Assembly: GCF_003148645.1 (NCBI RefSeq)
Contig: NZ_QGGP01000005.1
Span: 139,219-203,218 of the forward strand
DNA from: Xanthomarina spongicola
GTDB taxonomy: Bacteria > Bacteroidota > Bacteroidia > Flavobacteriales > Flavobacteriaceae
DNA: 64,000 bases
Reading direction: 5' to 3'
Shown: in pieces, positions 26,237-34,570 of the stretch
Position numbering within the stretch: the stretch's first letter is position 1
Layout: every line of letters begins with the position of its first letter
Translations under genes and position numbers: made by a program
Notes under the pieces: generated by a model
Seen by the model: only the letters and a program-made list of their open reading frames with translations
Told to the model about the DNA's origin: nothing
Database searches by the model: none

Positions 26237-27748
26237 ATGAAAGACAAAAAATCAAAACTCACAAGACAAACTGGAGCACCAGTTGGAGATAATCAAAACG
26301 TACAAACTGCAGGGCCAAGAGGACCAATGTTAATGCAAGATGCTTGGTTTCTTGAAAAAATGGCAAACTTTGACAGAGAGGTTATTCCAGAAAGAAGAAT
26401 GCATGCAAAAGGCTCAGGTGCTTTCGGAACTTTTACAGTTACTCACGACATTACTAAATACACAAAAGCCAAATTTTTTAACGAAGTTGGAAAAAAGACT
26501 GAAATGTTTAGCCGATTTTCTACTGTTGCTGGAGAAAGAGGTGCTGCTGATGCCGAAAGAGATATTAGAGGTTTCGCATTAAAATTTTATACCGAAGAAG
26601 GTATTTGGGATTTGGTAGGAAATAACACACCAGTATTTTTCTTTCGAGACCCAATGAAATTTCCAGACTTAAATCGTGCTGTAAAACGCGACCCTAAAAC
26701 CAATTTAAGAAGTGCCAATAACAACTGGGATTTTTGGACCTTGCTTCCTGAATCACTACATCAGGTTACCATAACCATGAGTGATCGTGGTATACCAAAA
26801 GGATATAGACACATGCACGGTTTTGGAAGCCATACCTTTAGTTTTATCAATAAAGACAACGTTAGGCATTGGGTAAAGTTTCATTTTGTGTCGCAACAAG
26901 GTATTAAAAACTTGTCTGATGAAGAAGCTATGAAAATAGTTGGAATGGACAGAGAATCATCTCAAAGAGATCTTTTTGATGCCATTGAAGGAAAAGATTT
27001 CCCTAAATGGAAAATGTTTGTTCAGGTAATGACAGAAGATGAAGCAAAAACATATCGTTTTCATCCTTTCGATTTAACCAAAGTGTGGTCTAAAAAAGAT
27101 TTTCCACTTATTCCTGTTGGCGAATTTGAACTGAACAGAAATCCAGAAAACTATTTTCAAGATGTAGAACAAGCTGCTTTTAATCCGTTAAATGTAGTGC
27201 CTGGTATTGGCTTTTCACCAGATAAAATGCTACAAGGACGTTTGTTTTCTTATGGTGATGCGCAACGCTATAGATTGGGCGTAAATCATTATCAAATTCC
27301 TGTAAACAAACCAACTTGTCCTTATCATTCAAATCATAGAGATGGAACCATGCGTGTCGACGGAAATCATGGAGGCACCTTACATTACGAGCCAAATAGT
27401 TATGGTGAATGGCAAGAACAACCAGATGCAAAAGAACCACCTTTAGAGTTAGATGGTAGTGCTTATGCTCACAATTTTAGGGATGATGATGAAGATTACT
27501 TCACACAACCAGGAGACTTGTTCCGCATTATTAAAGCCGATGGTAAAGCAGATGTATTATTTAAAAATACAGCAGCACAAGTAGGTGGAGCAGAGAAATT
27601 TATTCAGATCCGCCATATTAGAAACTGTTTTAAAGCAGATCCAGAATATGGACAAGGTGTGGCAAAAGCACTAGGTTTAACGATGGATGAAGTTAATAAT
27701 TTCGATATGACACCTTTTGATAAATGGGCACCAAGACCAAGTAATTGA
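26237..27748 (+). CDS. Monofunctional haem catalase
   Basis: A 503-residue small-subunit, clade 3-like catalase that turns H2O2 into water and oxygen. The distal His is H55 in RRMHAKGSG, the Asn is about N129 in [13 protein letters not shown], and the proximal haem ligand is Y339 in [15 protein letters not shown]. The NADPH-region [12 protein letters not shown] is also present. Full length, with no signal peptide, so it is cytoplasmic. A 141-base leader precedes it. It is the peroxide-clearing member of the stress block. Confidence 0.96.
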   Translation: MKDKKSKLTRQTGAPVGDNQNVQTAGPRGPMLMQDAWFLEKMANFDREVIPERRMHAKGSGAFGTFTVTHDITKYTKAKFFNEVGKKTEMFSRFSTVAGERGAADAERDIRGFALKFYTEEGIWDLVGNNTPVFFFRDPMKFPDLNRAVKRDPKTNLRSANNNWDFWTLLPESLHQVTITMSDRGIPKGYRHMHGFGSHTFSFINKDNVRHWVKFHFVSQQGIKNLSDEEAMKIVGMDRESSQRDLFDAIEGKDFPKWKMFVQVMTEDEAKTYRFHPFDLTKVWSKKDFPLIPVGEFELNRNPENYFQDVEQAAFNPLNVVPGIGFSPDKMLQGRLFSYGDAQRYRLGVNHYQIPVNKPTCPYHSNHRDGTMRVDGNHGGTLHYEPNSYGEWQEQPDAKEPPLELDGSAYAHNFRDDDEDYFTQPGDLFRIIKADGKADVLFKNTAAQVGGAEKFIQIRHIRNCFKADPEYGQGVAKALGLTMDEVNNFDMTPFDKWAPRPSN

Positions 27749-27811
27749 TGGGATAAGAAATTTATATAGAATTTGTAATGGATTTTATCACAAAAATTAA
27801 ATTTTATAAAC

Positions 27812-28195
27812 ATGAAAAATTCAGCAAAAAAGGTAGTAGAGAATATGTTCGCTGCATTTAGCAGTGGCGATGCAGATAAATTTGTAGCATCAGTTTCAGA
27901 CGATACTGTTTGGATTTATCATGGCACACAAATTATCCCAAAAGGAAAGTTTGAAAAAAAAGAAGGTGTAAGAGCTTTTTATAATAATATTATGGAAAGA
28001 ACTGAAATCATCAACTTTGAACCACTACAATATATCGTTGAAGGTAATATGGTTGTAGTCTTAGGACGTGAACATCAAAAAATAAAACGATCTGGAAGAG
28101 AATTGAAACAAGATTGGGTTCAAATCTATACAGTTGAAAATGATTTAATTAAAAAAATGGAGGAATTTGCAAGTTCAGAAGAAGTAACGCAATAA
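27812..28195 (+). CDS. SnoaL-like / NTF2-fold protein
   Basis: A 127-residue alpha+beta cone protein: VVENMFAAFSSGDADKFVASVSDDTVWIYHG is the standard NTF2/SnoaL opening, followed by curved strands ending in DWVQIYTVENDLIKKMEEF. Such proteins are small-ligand binders or isomerase-like enzymes; the ligand cannot be read. It is 63 bases after the catalase and 11 bases before the DsbA-like gene, so it is part of that transcript. Confidence 0.8.
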   Translation: MKNSAKKVVENMFAAFSSGDADKFVASVSDDTVWIYHGTQIIPKGKFEKKEGVRAFYNNIMERTEIINFEPLQYIVEGNMVVVLGREHQKIKRSGRELKQDWVQIYTVENDLIKKMEEFASSEEVTQ

Positions 28196-28206
28196 AATTA
28201 GGGAAT

Positions 28207-29133
28207 ATGAAGAATGAAACAACAAATAATAATCCGCTTTTATGCGATATAGAAACAGGAATGTGTGAAACTACAGATGAAGCAACAAATATTGCATCTC
28301 AAAGTTTAGAACAATCCACAGAGAAATCAGTAAAACTCATATATTATACAGACCCTATTTGCTCATCGTGTTGGGGAATTGAACCACAATTACGAAAATT
28401 GAAACTAGAATATGGCAATGTTGTTGAGATAGAATATAGAATGGGAGGTTTATTACCAGATTGGAGTTACAATAGTGGTGGGATTGGCAAACCTTCGGAC
28501 GTGGCTTCTCATTGGGACGAAGTGAGTTTACATTACGATATGCCAATTGATGGAGATCTTTGGTTAGAAGATCCTTTAGACTCTTCGTATCCACCATCTA
28601 TTGCGTTTAAAGCTGCTCAAATTCAAGATGAAGAAAAAGCTCTTTTGTTTATGCGAGAAATAAGAGAATTAGTGTTCTTAAAAAAGAAAAATATCGCAAA
28701 GTGGGAACATTTAGCAACTGCAGCAAAAACTGTTGGACTAAATGTCGAACAATTAAAAACCGATTTTGAAGATAAAGCAAAGGCATTGTTTCAAGACGAT
28801 TTAAAATTAGGAAGAGAGCTTGGAGTAAGAGGGTTTCCAACGATTTTCTTTATTGACAATTCTGGAAATAAAGAAATAGTATATGGTACAAGGCCTTATG
28901 CATTTTATGAAATGGCAATTCTAAAACTGAATCCTAATGCTACAAAAAGTGAATACAGTAAAAATTGGGAAATACTCTTCTCAAAATATAATTCGCTCAC
29001 AGCTAAAGAGTATTCTGAACTCTCTGGAACACCAAGAAATGAAAGTGAAACTATTTTGAATGAACTTTCAAAAAATGGTAAATTGCAAATACTAACCACA
29101 AAAAACGGTTCTATTTGGACGATTAAAAAATAA
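28207..29133 (+). CDS. DsbA/FrnE-like thiol oxidoreductase (SpxH/YjbH-like)
   Basis: A 308-residue thioredoxin-fold protein with the motif YYTDPICSSCWGIEP: C52-S-S-C55 is the redox pair and WGIEP matches the YjbH/SpxH group (CWALEP), whose Bacillus member feeds Spx to ClpXP. The cis-Pro loop RGFPTIFF is at about 212. It lacks a signal peptide, so it is cytoplasmic. Unusual points are an N-terminal 40-residue extension with two more cysteines (C13 and C20) and a C-terminal 60-residue helical segment (KEYSELSGTPRNES...LSKNGKL) that looks winged-helix-like. Part of the stress transcript. Confidence 0.82.
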   Translation: MKNETTNNNPLLCDIETGMCETTDEATNIASQSLEQSTEKSVKLIYYTDPICSSCWGIEPQLRKLKLEYGNVVEIEYRMGGLLPDWSYNSGGIGKPSDVASHWDEVSLHYDMPIDGDLWLEDPLDSSYPPSIAFKAAQIQDEEKALLFMREIRELVFLKKKNIAKWEHLATAAKTVGLNVEQLKTDFEDKAKALFQDDLKLGRELGVRGFPTIFFIDNSGNKEIVYGTRPYAFYEMAILKLNPNATKSEYSKNWEILFSKYNSLTAKEYSELSGTPRNESETILNELSKNGKLQILTTKNGSIWTIKK

Positions 29134-29153
29134 TCAATTAAAACTTTTATACA

Positions 29154-29462
29154 ATGGGAAAATATACAAGCTTATCTGAAGCCATAAACGACCTCACAAA
29201 AAAAGGTTACACCTATAATTTTAATATGAAAGAAGAGTTCATAGAATGTGCTGAACAAAATTGTCAATTACAACCAGACGAGTTTAATATAGATGAAAAA
29301 CATCGTTTTCAAGAAATGTCAGATGTCGACAATGAAAGTGTTTTATACGCCATTTCATCAAAAGATGGAAAAATAAAAGGGTTATTAGTAAATGCTTACG
29401 GAATTTATGCAGATTATGCATCCTTTAAACTAGTTCAAAAATTAAACAGACCAGAACGATAA
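29154..29462 (+). CDS. 102-residue conserved protein of unknown function
   Basis: A small acidic alpha/beta protein (TSLSEAINDLTKKGYTYNFN..., VLYAISSKDGKIKGLLVNAYGIY). I recall this Bacteroidota family being labelled 'phosphoribosylpyrophosphate synthetase' in databases, but the protein is about a third of the length of PRPP synthetase and has none of its motifs, so that name should not be used. It contains two cysteines close together (ECAEQNC). It lies between the DsbA-like and pirin genes with 20- and 7-base gaps, clearly in the same operon. Confidence 0.7.
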   Translation: MGKYTSLSEAINDLTKKGYTYNFNMKEEFIECAEQNCQLQPDEFNIDEKHRFQEMSDVDNESVLYAISSKDGKIKGLLVNAYGIYADYASFKLVQKLNRPER

Positions 29463-29469
29463 TATTATT

Positions 29470-30354
29470 ATGTCTAACATCAAACTTATCATAGAAGAAA
29501 GAGCTGCCAATATTGGAAAATTTATGGTAGGTAGATTATTACCGTTTCGTCAAAAGCGAATGGTTGGTCCTTTTATTTACATAGACCACATGGGACCTGT
29601 TAAATTAAATGAGCGTCAAAATTTTGATGTATTACCACATCCTCATATAGGCTTATCAACCCTTACATTTTTATTTGAAGGTAGCATTATGCATCGTGAC
29701 ACGTTGGGTAATGAAATAGAAATAAAACCTGGAGCTGTTAACTGGATGACAGCAGGAAAAGGCATTGTACATTCTGAACGAACACCAGAATATTTGCGAG
29801 ACTCGCCCTTATATATGCATGGTTTACAAATTTGGGTAGCATTGCCAAAATATTTGGAACAAATGGATCCGCAATTTTCTCATATTGAAGAAAAAGATAT
29901 TCCTAGTTGGGAAGAAGGAGACTTACAATTCAAATTAGTTGCTGGCGAAGCATTTGGTAAAAAATCACCAGTTCCTGTTTTTAGCAAACTATTTATGCTT
30001 GAAATAAAAAGCAAAACAAAACAAGTTGTAAATATTGGCAACGAACTTTATGGTGAAGCTGGTTTGTATATTCTTAATGGTGCCATTGAAAGCGAAGGCA
30101 ATATTTATGAACCAAAACAATTATTAGTGGCAAAAGACAGCTCACTTTGTGAGTTTACCATTCAGGAAAATAGCACCATTTATATTTTTGGAGGCGAACC
30201 TTTTCCTGAAGAACGTTTTATCGATTGGAATTTTGTGTCTTCAGATAAAGAGTTAATTGGCCAAGCCAAACAAAAATGGAAAGACCAAGCATTCGATAAA
30301 ATAAAAGGAGACGAAACTGAGTATATCCCTTATCCAACTTTCAACAGAAAGTAA
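29470..30354 (+). CDS. Pirin family protein (bicupin)
   Basis: A 294-residue pirin. The metal ligands of the N-terminal cupin match the family exactly: H57 and H59 in PHPHIGLST, then H101 and E103 in GKGIVHSERTPE. Bacterial pirins act as quercetinases or redox-state regulators of enzymes such as pyruvate dehydrogenase; the in vivo role here is unknown. It is the last gene of the tight SnoaL-DsbA-unknown-pirin run; a 211-base gap separates it from nhaA. Confidence 0.9.
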   Translation: MSNIKLIIEERAANIGKFMVGRLLPFRQKRMVGPFIYIDHMGPVKLNERQNFDVLPHPHIGLSTLTFLFEGSIMHRDTLGNEIEIKPGAVNWMTAGKGIVHSERTPEYLRDSPLYMHGLQIWVALPKYLEQMDPQFSHIEEKDIPSWEEGDLQFKLVAGEAFGKKSPVPVFSKLFMLEIKSKTKQVVNIGNELYGEAGLYILNGAIESEGNIYEPKQLLVAKDSSLCEFTIQENSTIYIFGGEPFPEERFIDWNFVSSDKELIGQAKQKWKDQAFDKIKGDETEYIPYPTFNRK

Positions 30355-30565
30355 AACAAGCATATTTGCGTATTGAATTAATAAATAGACCAGTAGCACA
30401 TAATAAATATGCTATTCTTGAAGAGGTTACATTTAAACTTATCAAAGTTATTCGTTTATTAATAAAACAGGTTAGTTTATTATCATCATTTTTGTAATAT
30501 TGATTTAAATTTGAGCTTTAGACCTTTTATTTAAAAACAAACTTATGCTAAACTAACTAACTTAG

Positions 30566-31879
30566 ATGATAAAAAAAGTATTCCTCACACCTTTTCAGAA
30601 ATTCGTAAAAATTCAAAGCCTTAGTGGTATCTTGTTGCTGCTAACTACAATTATTGCTTTAGTTTGGGCAAATTCATCATTTGGTAATATATATAGAGAA
30701 CTTTGGCAGTATGATATTGGCATTGTAACCGATAGCTTCGAATTTAAAAAACCTTTAATTCTATGGATTAATGATGGATTAATGGCAGTTTTCTTTTTTC
30801 TTATAGGTTTAGAAATTAAAAGAGAGTTGATGATTGGCGAACTCAATTCCATGAAAAAAATTGCCTTTCCATTAGTTGGTGCATTAGGAGGCATGTTGGT
30901 TCCTGTGGTATTATTTTTAGTCTTGAATCAAAATCCTGAAACGACAAAAGGTTGGGGAATTCCTATGGCGACTGATATTGCCTTTTCCTTGGCCGTTTTA
31001 AATGTATTAGGAAAACGTGTACCATTGAGCCTCAAAATATTTTTAACAGCTTTTGCAATTGTAGATGATATTGGCGCAGTATTGGTAATCGCTTTATTTT
31101 ATAGTGGAACTATTAATATTAGTATGTTATTTATTGCTATATGTATGCTTGCTGTATTATACTTATTTTCTTTTAAAGGCTTTTACTCAAAATATGTGTT
31201 TTTCTTTTTTGGGACAGTTATTTGGTTTTTATTCTTAAATTCTGGAATTCATCCAACTGTGGCTGGTATTCTAATGGCATTTTCTGTTCCAATTAGACAA
31301 AAAATTGATACAACAACATTTTTAGAACAACTAGAAAATGTCTATAAGGATATTAAGAATACTAGTATTCTTCAAAAACCAATTTTATCTAAAGAGCAAA
31401 TTATACTTGTTGACGATTTAGAAGACTGGGCTTCCCAATTCCAGTCGCCTTTACAGAGGTTAGAACATGATCTACATGGCTGGGTTGCTTATTTTATTAT
31501 TCCAATATTTGCACTCGCAAATGCTGGAGTACTGATTGATAGCTCAGCGTATTTAGACACTGCTTTAGTAACCAATATTATAATTTGTTTAGTATTGGGC
31601 AAAGGCATCGGAATTACATCAATTGTTTTGCTAGCAAAAAAAATAAAACTGATAGCTATTCCAAGCGATATAGGTGTCAAACAAATTATAGGTGTTTCTT
31701 TTTTAGCAGGAATTGGTTTTACTATGGCAATTTTTATTGCGAGTTTAGCTTTTGCATCTACACCAGAATTTATAGATTCAGCTAAAATAGGCATCCTTAT
31801 TGGGTCTTTTATTTCTGCAATAATTGGTTATTTGATTTTGAGGATTAGTTCAAATAAAACTGAGAGTTTTAACGATTAA
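30566..31879 (+). CDS. nhaA: Na+/H+ antiporter NhaA
   Basis: A 437-residue, 12-helix antiporter that exports Na+ for H+. The unwound-helix assembly MATDIAFSLAVL (T136-D137) and the ion-binding pair D167-D168 in AFAIVDDIGAVLVIALF are present, as are GLEIKREL near residue 85 and the C-terminal GIGFTMAIFIASLAF. It has a loop of about 40 residues (about 255-295) longer than in E. coli, common in Bacteroidota. It is the last gene inside the 80-bp direct repeats; its stop is 40 bases from copy 2. Confidence 0.94.
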   Translation: MIKKVFLTPFQKFVKIQSLSGILLLLTTIIALVWANSSFGNIYRELWQYDIGIVTDSFEFKKPLILWINDGLMAVFFFLIGLEIKRELMIGELNSMKKIAFPLVGALGGMLVPVVLFLVLNQNPETTKGWGIPMATDIAFSLAVLNVLGKRVPLSLKIFLTAFAIVDDIGAVLVIALFYSGTINISMLFIAICMLAVLYLFSFKGFYSKYVFFFFGTVIWFLFLNSGIHPTVAGILMAFSVPIRQKIDTTTFLEQLENVYKDIKNTSILQKPILSKEQIILVDDLEDWASQFQSPLQRLEHDLHGWVAYFIIPIFALANAGVLIDSSAYLDTALVTNIIICLVLGKGIGITSIVLLAKKIKLIAIPSDIGVKQIIGVSFLAGIGFTMAIFIASLAFASTPEFIDSAKIGILIGSFISAIIGYLILRISSNKTESFND

Positions 31880-31919
31880 AAAATAAAAGCTGGTAAGATT
31901 ACATTTTTCTTAAATTTAA

Positions 31920-31999
31920 CAATACCAATTAAAACAGCTTTTGAAAAACTTGTACTTTTTAAGAATTCTAAAAACTCCTTGGCGTGATTTGTTATGAAA
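31920..31999 (-). repeat. 80-bp direct repeat, copy 2 (orphan FUSC 5' fragment)
   Basis: Perfect copy of 21110-21189. Here the coding frame stops being FUSC right after the repeat (towards nhaA), so this is a dead 5' remnant. Its upstream side still has a TATCTTTG promoter box at 32034-32041 and an in-frame ATT at 32007-32005. Confidence 0.95.
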
Positions 32000-32041
32000 T
32001 TTGAAATAAGATTTATTTTTTTAATAGTTGATTCAAAGATA
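32000..32041 (-). promoter_or_regulatory. Leader and -7 element in front of the orphan FUSC fragment
   Basis: TATCTTTG on the minus strand (32034-32041) with the same flanking ATGTTGTATCTTTG-like context as copy 1. Bases between it and the repeat have diverged from copy 1. It is probably the original FUSC promoter of this chromosome, now driving only the fragment. Confidence 0.45.
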
Positions 32042-32113
32042 CAACATCATTAACGAAGCTTATTTATTATTTGGAGCACAATCAAAAAGTGTTTTTAAAC
32101 AGTAAACATATTA

Positions 32114-32156
32114 AGAAAAAACCCTGTCTTCAATGGCACTTGAAACAGGGTTTTAA
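32114..32156 (-). terminator. Terminator of the 35-residue ORF
   Basis: AAAACCCTGT pairs with ACAGGGTTTT, and a T run follows on the minus strand. It lies downstream of the small basic ORF at 32202-32309. Confidence 0.75.
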
Positions 32157-32201
32157 CATTAAACATAACTAAATTAAACAATTACTTAAAGCACAAATAT
32201 T

Positions 32202-32309
32202 TTATCTGCGTTTTCTAGTTTGTTTTGCTTCTAATTTCATTAAAATCTTTTCTTGTCTTTTTTCTTTCAAATCAACTTTAGGAGCTTTTAAATTTTTATT
32301 TCTTGCCAT
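32202..32309 (-). CDS. 35-residue basic protein
   Basis: A short ORF, ATG at 32309 and TAA at 32202. The product begins MARNKNLKAPKVDLKEKRQE and ends LEAKQTRKRR; it is about 40% Lys/Arg, predicted helical and unstructured at the ends. Support for a real gene: an A-rich leader (TTTAGAAATC just before ATG) and a strong terminator 45 bases downstream on the same strand with no other gene to serve. Function is unknown; nucleic-acid binding is only a guess from charge. Confidence 0.5.
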   Translation of the reverse strand: MARNKNLKAPKVDLKEKRQEKILMKLEAKQTRKRR

Positions 32310-32900
32310 GATTTCTAAATTTTAATTGTGAATTATTAGTATTTATCATAACTACAATCCTAAGTAATTTGCTAAAACTTTTAATTACGAGATACCATCA
32401 ACTGCAATACAATAGAAAAATTGAAATGGTGAATTTTAGCGGATTGTTTTAAGCACACTCGTCGTGCTTATAAAGTCGGGAAGATAATTTTCAACTTAAG
32501 AGTATTTATCCTTGTTTGTACTGGTACATAAACATGAAAATAAGTTGCTTTCAACAAAAAATTGATATGTGTAAACTTACTAAACATTACAAGTATATAA
32601 ACTTTTAATAACTAGACAAATATAGGCCTTATTATTGATCTTTTCAAGTTAAATAATTCTTAAAATCAGGCTTTTATTTTTCTTTGAAGGTTATAAAAAC
32701 TTAGAAGTGGTTATTCAATATATATTTGTCAAATTAGACCATTTTAATGTAGATATTGACACTTAATCTAACACCCAAAATATATCTGAAGTTTACAAAC
32801 AGTCTCAATTATATATTGCCAAAATTTATTATTTATTAGGTGCCAAACTATTTACAATTCGGTATATTTATATAAAAAATATAGATAGAGAATTATTAAT
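32310..32900. other. 591-base region without recognised genes
   Basis: No convincing ORF; the longest ATG frame seen is 24 codons at 32534. It contains a short hairpin TAAGCAC (32450-32456) / GTGCTTA (32464-32470). It is AT-rich and probably holds the promoters of the divergent small ORF and mscS. Confidence 0.4.
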
Positions 32901-33989
32901 ATGATTGAATTTTTAGAAATACACAAACAAGATATAGTATACAGTATAATTGTAATTGCTTTGATATTCGCATTACGAAGTTTAACTAATAGATTGCATA
33001 AATGGCTGGTAAAAGAAAAGAATAGAAAATTTCCAAACGAGCCACCAAGAGCATCTAATATGTTAAAACGAATTTTAAATACACTATGGTTTGTTTTAGG
33101 TATTATTGCTTTAAGTTATCTTTTTGTAGAAAAGCAAAACAAAGGTGTTATAATAGACAACTTTAAATCTGTTCTTTACATAGGCATAGTTTTAGCAATA
33201 ACCATTATTGTTGCAACATCTGCTAATTTGTGGTTCAGGATCGATATCCAAAAAAAGATTGAAAACCAACATGATCCAACAAGCTTTAAGTTTTTAAGAT
33301 ATGTAGTATTGGTTAGTATTTATTTTATAGGAATTCTTTTATGTCTCTTAGCTTTTCCATCGTTAAAAGGTGTTGCACATACTGCTTTAGGTGGAGCTGG
33401 AGTAATTACACTTATAGTTGGTATTTCTTCGCAAGAAGCACTATCTAATATAGTAGGAGGTTTGTTTATTATATCCTTCAAACCTTTTAAAATTGGAGAT
33501 CGTGTAAAAGTAACAGATACTATGGTAGGTACAGTAACAGATATTACGTTACGGCATACAGTTATTAGAAATTTTGAGAATAAGATGATTGTAATCCCTA
33601 ACTCTATTATTAATAAAGAAAAGTTGATTAATTATGATTTAGGTGAGTTAAAATGTTGTGAGCGTATAGAGATAGGAATCTCATACGATAGTGATATTGA
33701 TTTAGCAAAAAAAATCATGCAAGAAGAATGTGAAAATCACCCGCTAATTTTAGATAATCGTACAGAATTAGAAATACAGGAAGGGAAACCAATAGTTAAA
33801 ACTGCTTTGATACAACTAAATGAATCTTCAATAACCATACGAGCTTGGACTTGGGGAAGAGACTATAACGATAGTTTTCAACTAAAAATTGATGTATTAG
33901 AAAGTATTAAAAAACGATTTGATAAAGAAGGTATTGAAATCCCATTTCCTTATAGAAACATTGTCATGAAATCCCAAAATGTAAAATAG
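32901..33989 (+). CDS. MscS-family mechanosensitive channel
   Basis: A 362-residue small-conductance mechanosensitive channel homologue. N-terminal membrane helices lie at about 10-27, 55-75, 90-108 and 130-150. The pore helix and signature run from about 160 to 200: GGAGVITLIVGISSQEALSNIVGG then SFKPFKIGDRVKV. The C-terminal alpha-beta vestibule covers about 260-350. It opens on osmotic downshock to release solutes, which fits a marine cell. It lies just outside the direct-repeat island. Confidence 0.9.
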   Translation: MIEFLEIHKQDIVYSIIVIALIFALRSLTNRLHKWLVKEKNRKFPNEPPRASNMLKRILNTLWFVLGIIALSYLFVEKQNKGVIIDNFKSVLYIGIVLAITIIVATSANLWFRIDIQKKIENQHDPTSFKFLRYVVLVSIYFIGILLCLLAFPSLKGVAHTALGGAGVITLIVGISSQEALSNIVGGLFIISFKPFKIGDRVKVTDTMVGTVTDITLRHTVIRNFENKMIVIPNSIINKEKLINYDLGELKCCERIEIGISYDSDIDLAKKIMQEECENHPLILDNRTELEIQEGKPIVKTALIQLNESSITIRAWTWGRDYNDSFQLKIDVLESIKKRFDKEGIEIPFPYRNIVMKSQNVK

Positions 33990-34150
33990 AAATCTCAACT
34001 TGTTTATAAATGGATGTTAAATTCTTAATTGGTAATAATTAACAACTAGTTAAACACTTATTTAAGACTCTAGTGATTATATATTACCTAGTCGAAGTCA
34101 TTAAACATTATACACTTCAAGAAATTTAAAATCGTTTTTTCTCTTATGAC

Positions 34151-34162
34151 TGATAAAAATCA
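34151..34162. promoter_or_regulatory. Second FNR/CRP-like box, upstream of an orphan terminator
   Basis: TGATAAAAATCA is identical to the core of the box in front of nrdJ (7264-7275). It lies after mscS and about 85 bases before the terminator at 34247, with no ORF between. Confidence 0.35.
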
Positions 34163-34246
34163 TAGGATATTAATTTTGGATTTTAGATATTTATAATGCT
34201 ATTAATCGAAGAGACAATCTAAACAGGTTGGTTTCTTAAAAAAGGA

Positions 34247-34279
34247 AAGCATCTACTACTTAGTAGGTGCTTTTTTTTA
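34247..34279 (+). terminator. Strong plus-strand terminator between mscS and clpS
   Basis: AAGCATCTAC pairs with GTAGGTGCTT (one G-T pair) and a T8 run follows. It is 258 bases after the mscS stop, so it may end mscS mRNA or an unannotated small RNA. Confidence 0.75.
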
Positions 34280-34552
34280 TACAATTTCTGCACTCAAACC
34301 TGCTTCTAAGAGCATGGAACATCTTGGTTCCAGCTCGTCGTAAACTCCCGTTTTAACAGTACATTTACCTTTATAATGAACAATAATAGAACATTGTTCT
34401 GCCTGTTCTGGTGTGTGCTCGCAAGCAAAAACAAGTGTATTTATAACATGATCGAACGTATTTACATCATCGTTATACAATACAATTTCATTAAGATTTT
34501 GCTCTTTTGTTTCAACTTCTATTTGTTCTTGTATTTTTTCTTTAGTACTCAT
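34277..34552 (-). CDS. clpS: ATP-dependent Clp protease adaptor ClpS
   Basis: A 91-residue N-recognin that delivers N-degron substrates to ClpA/ClpC. The core motif LYNDDVNTFDHVINTL (about residues 25-40) contains the Asn-Asp-Asp substrate-pocket residues, and EQCSIIVHYKGKCTVKTG matches the Clp-docking face. Normal length with the flexible N-terminal extension. It lies 18 bases after prmA in a tpiA-prmA-clpS run. Confidence 0.93.
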   Translation of the reverse strand: MSTKEKIQEQIEVETKEQNLNEIVLYNDDVNTFDHVINTLVFACEHTPEQAEQCSIIVHYKGKCTVKTGVYDELEPRCSMLLEAGLSAEIV

Positions 34553-34570
34553 TTTTAAAACTTTACTCTA

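Noticed and set aside
29154..29462. Phosphoribosylpyrophosphate synthetase
   Set aside because: 102 residues with no PRPP-synthetase motif; the label circulating for this family is not supported.
21110..31999. Composite transposon or prophage
   Set aside because: No transposase, integrase, phage or conjugation gene inside, and the repeats are a host gene's 5' end rather than insertion-sequence ends.
32534..32608. 24-codon plus-strand frame
   Set aside because: Too short, no signal, leader or conservation argument.
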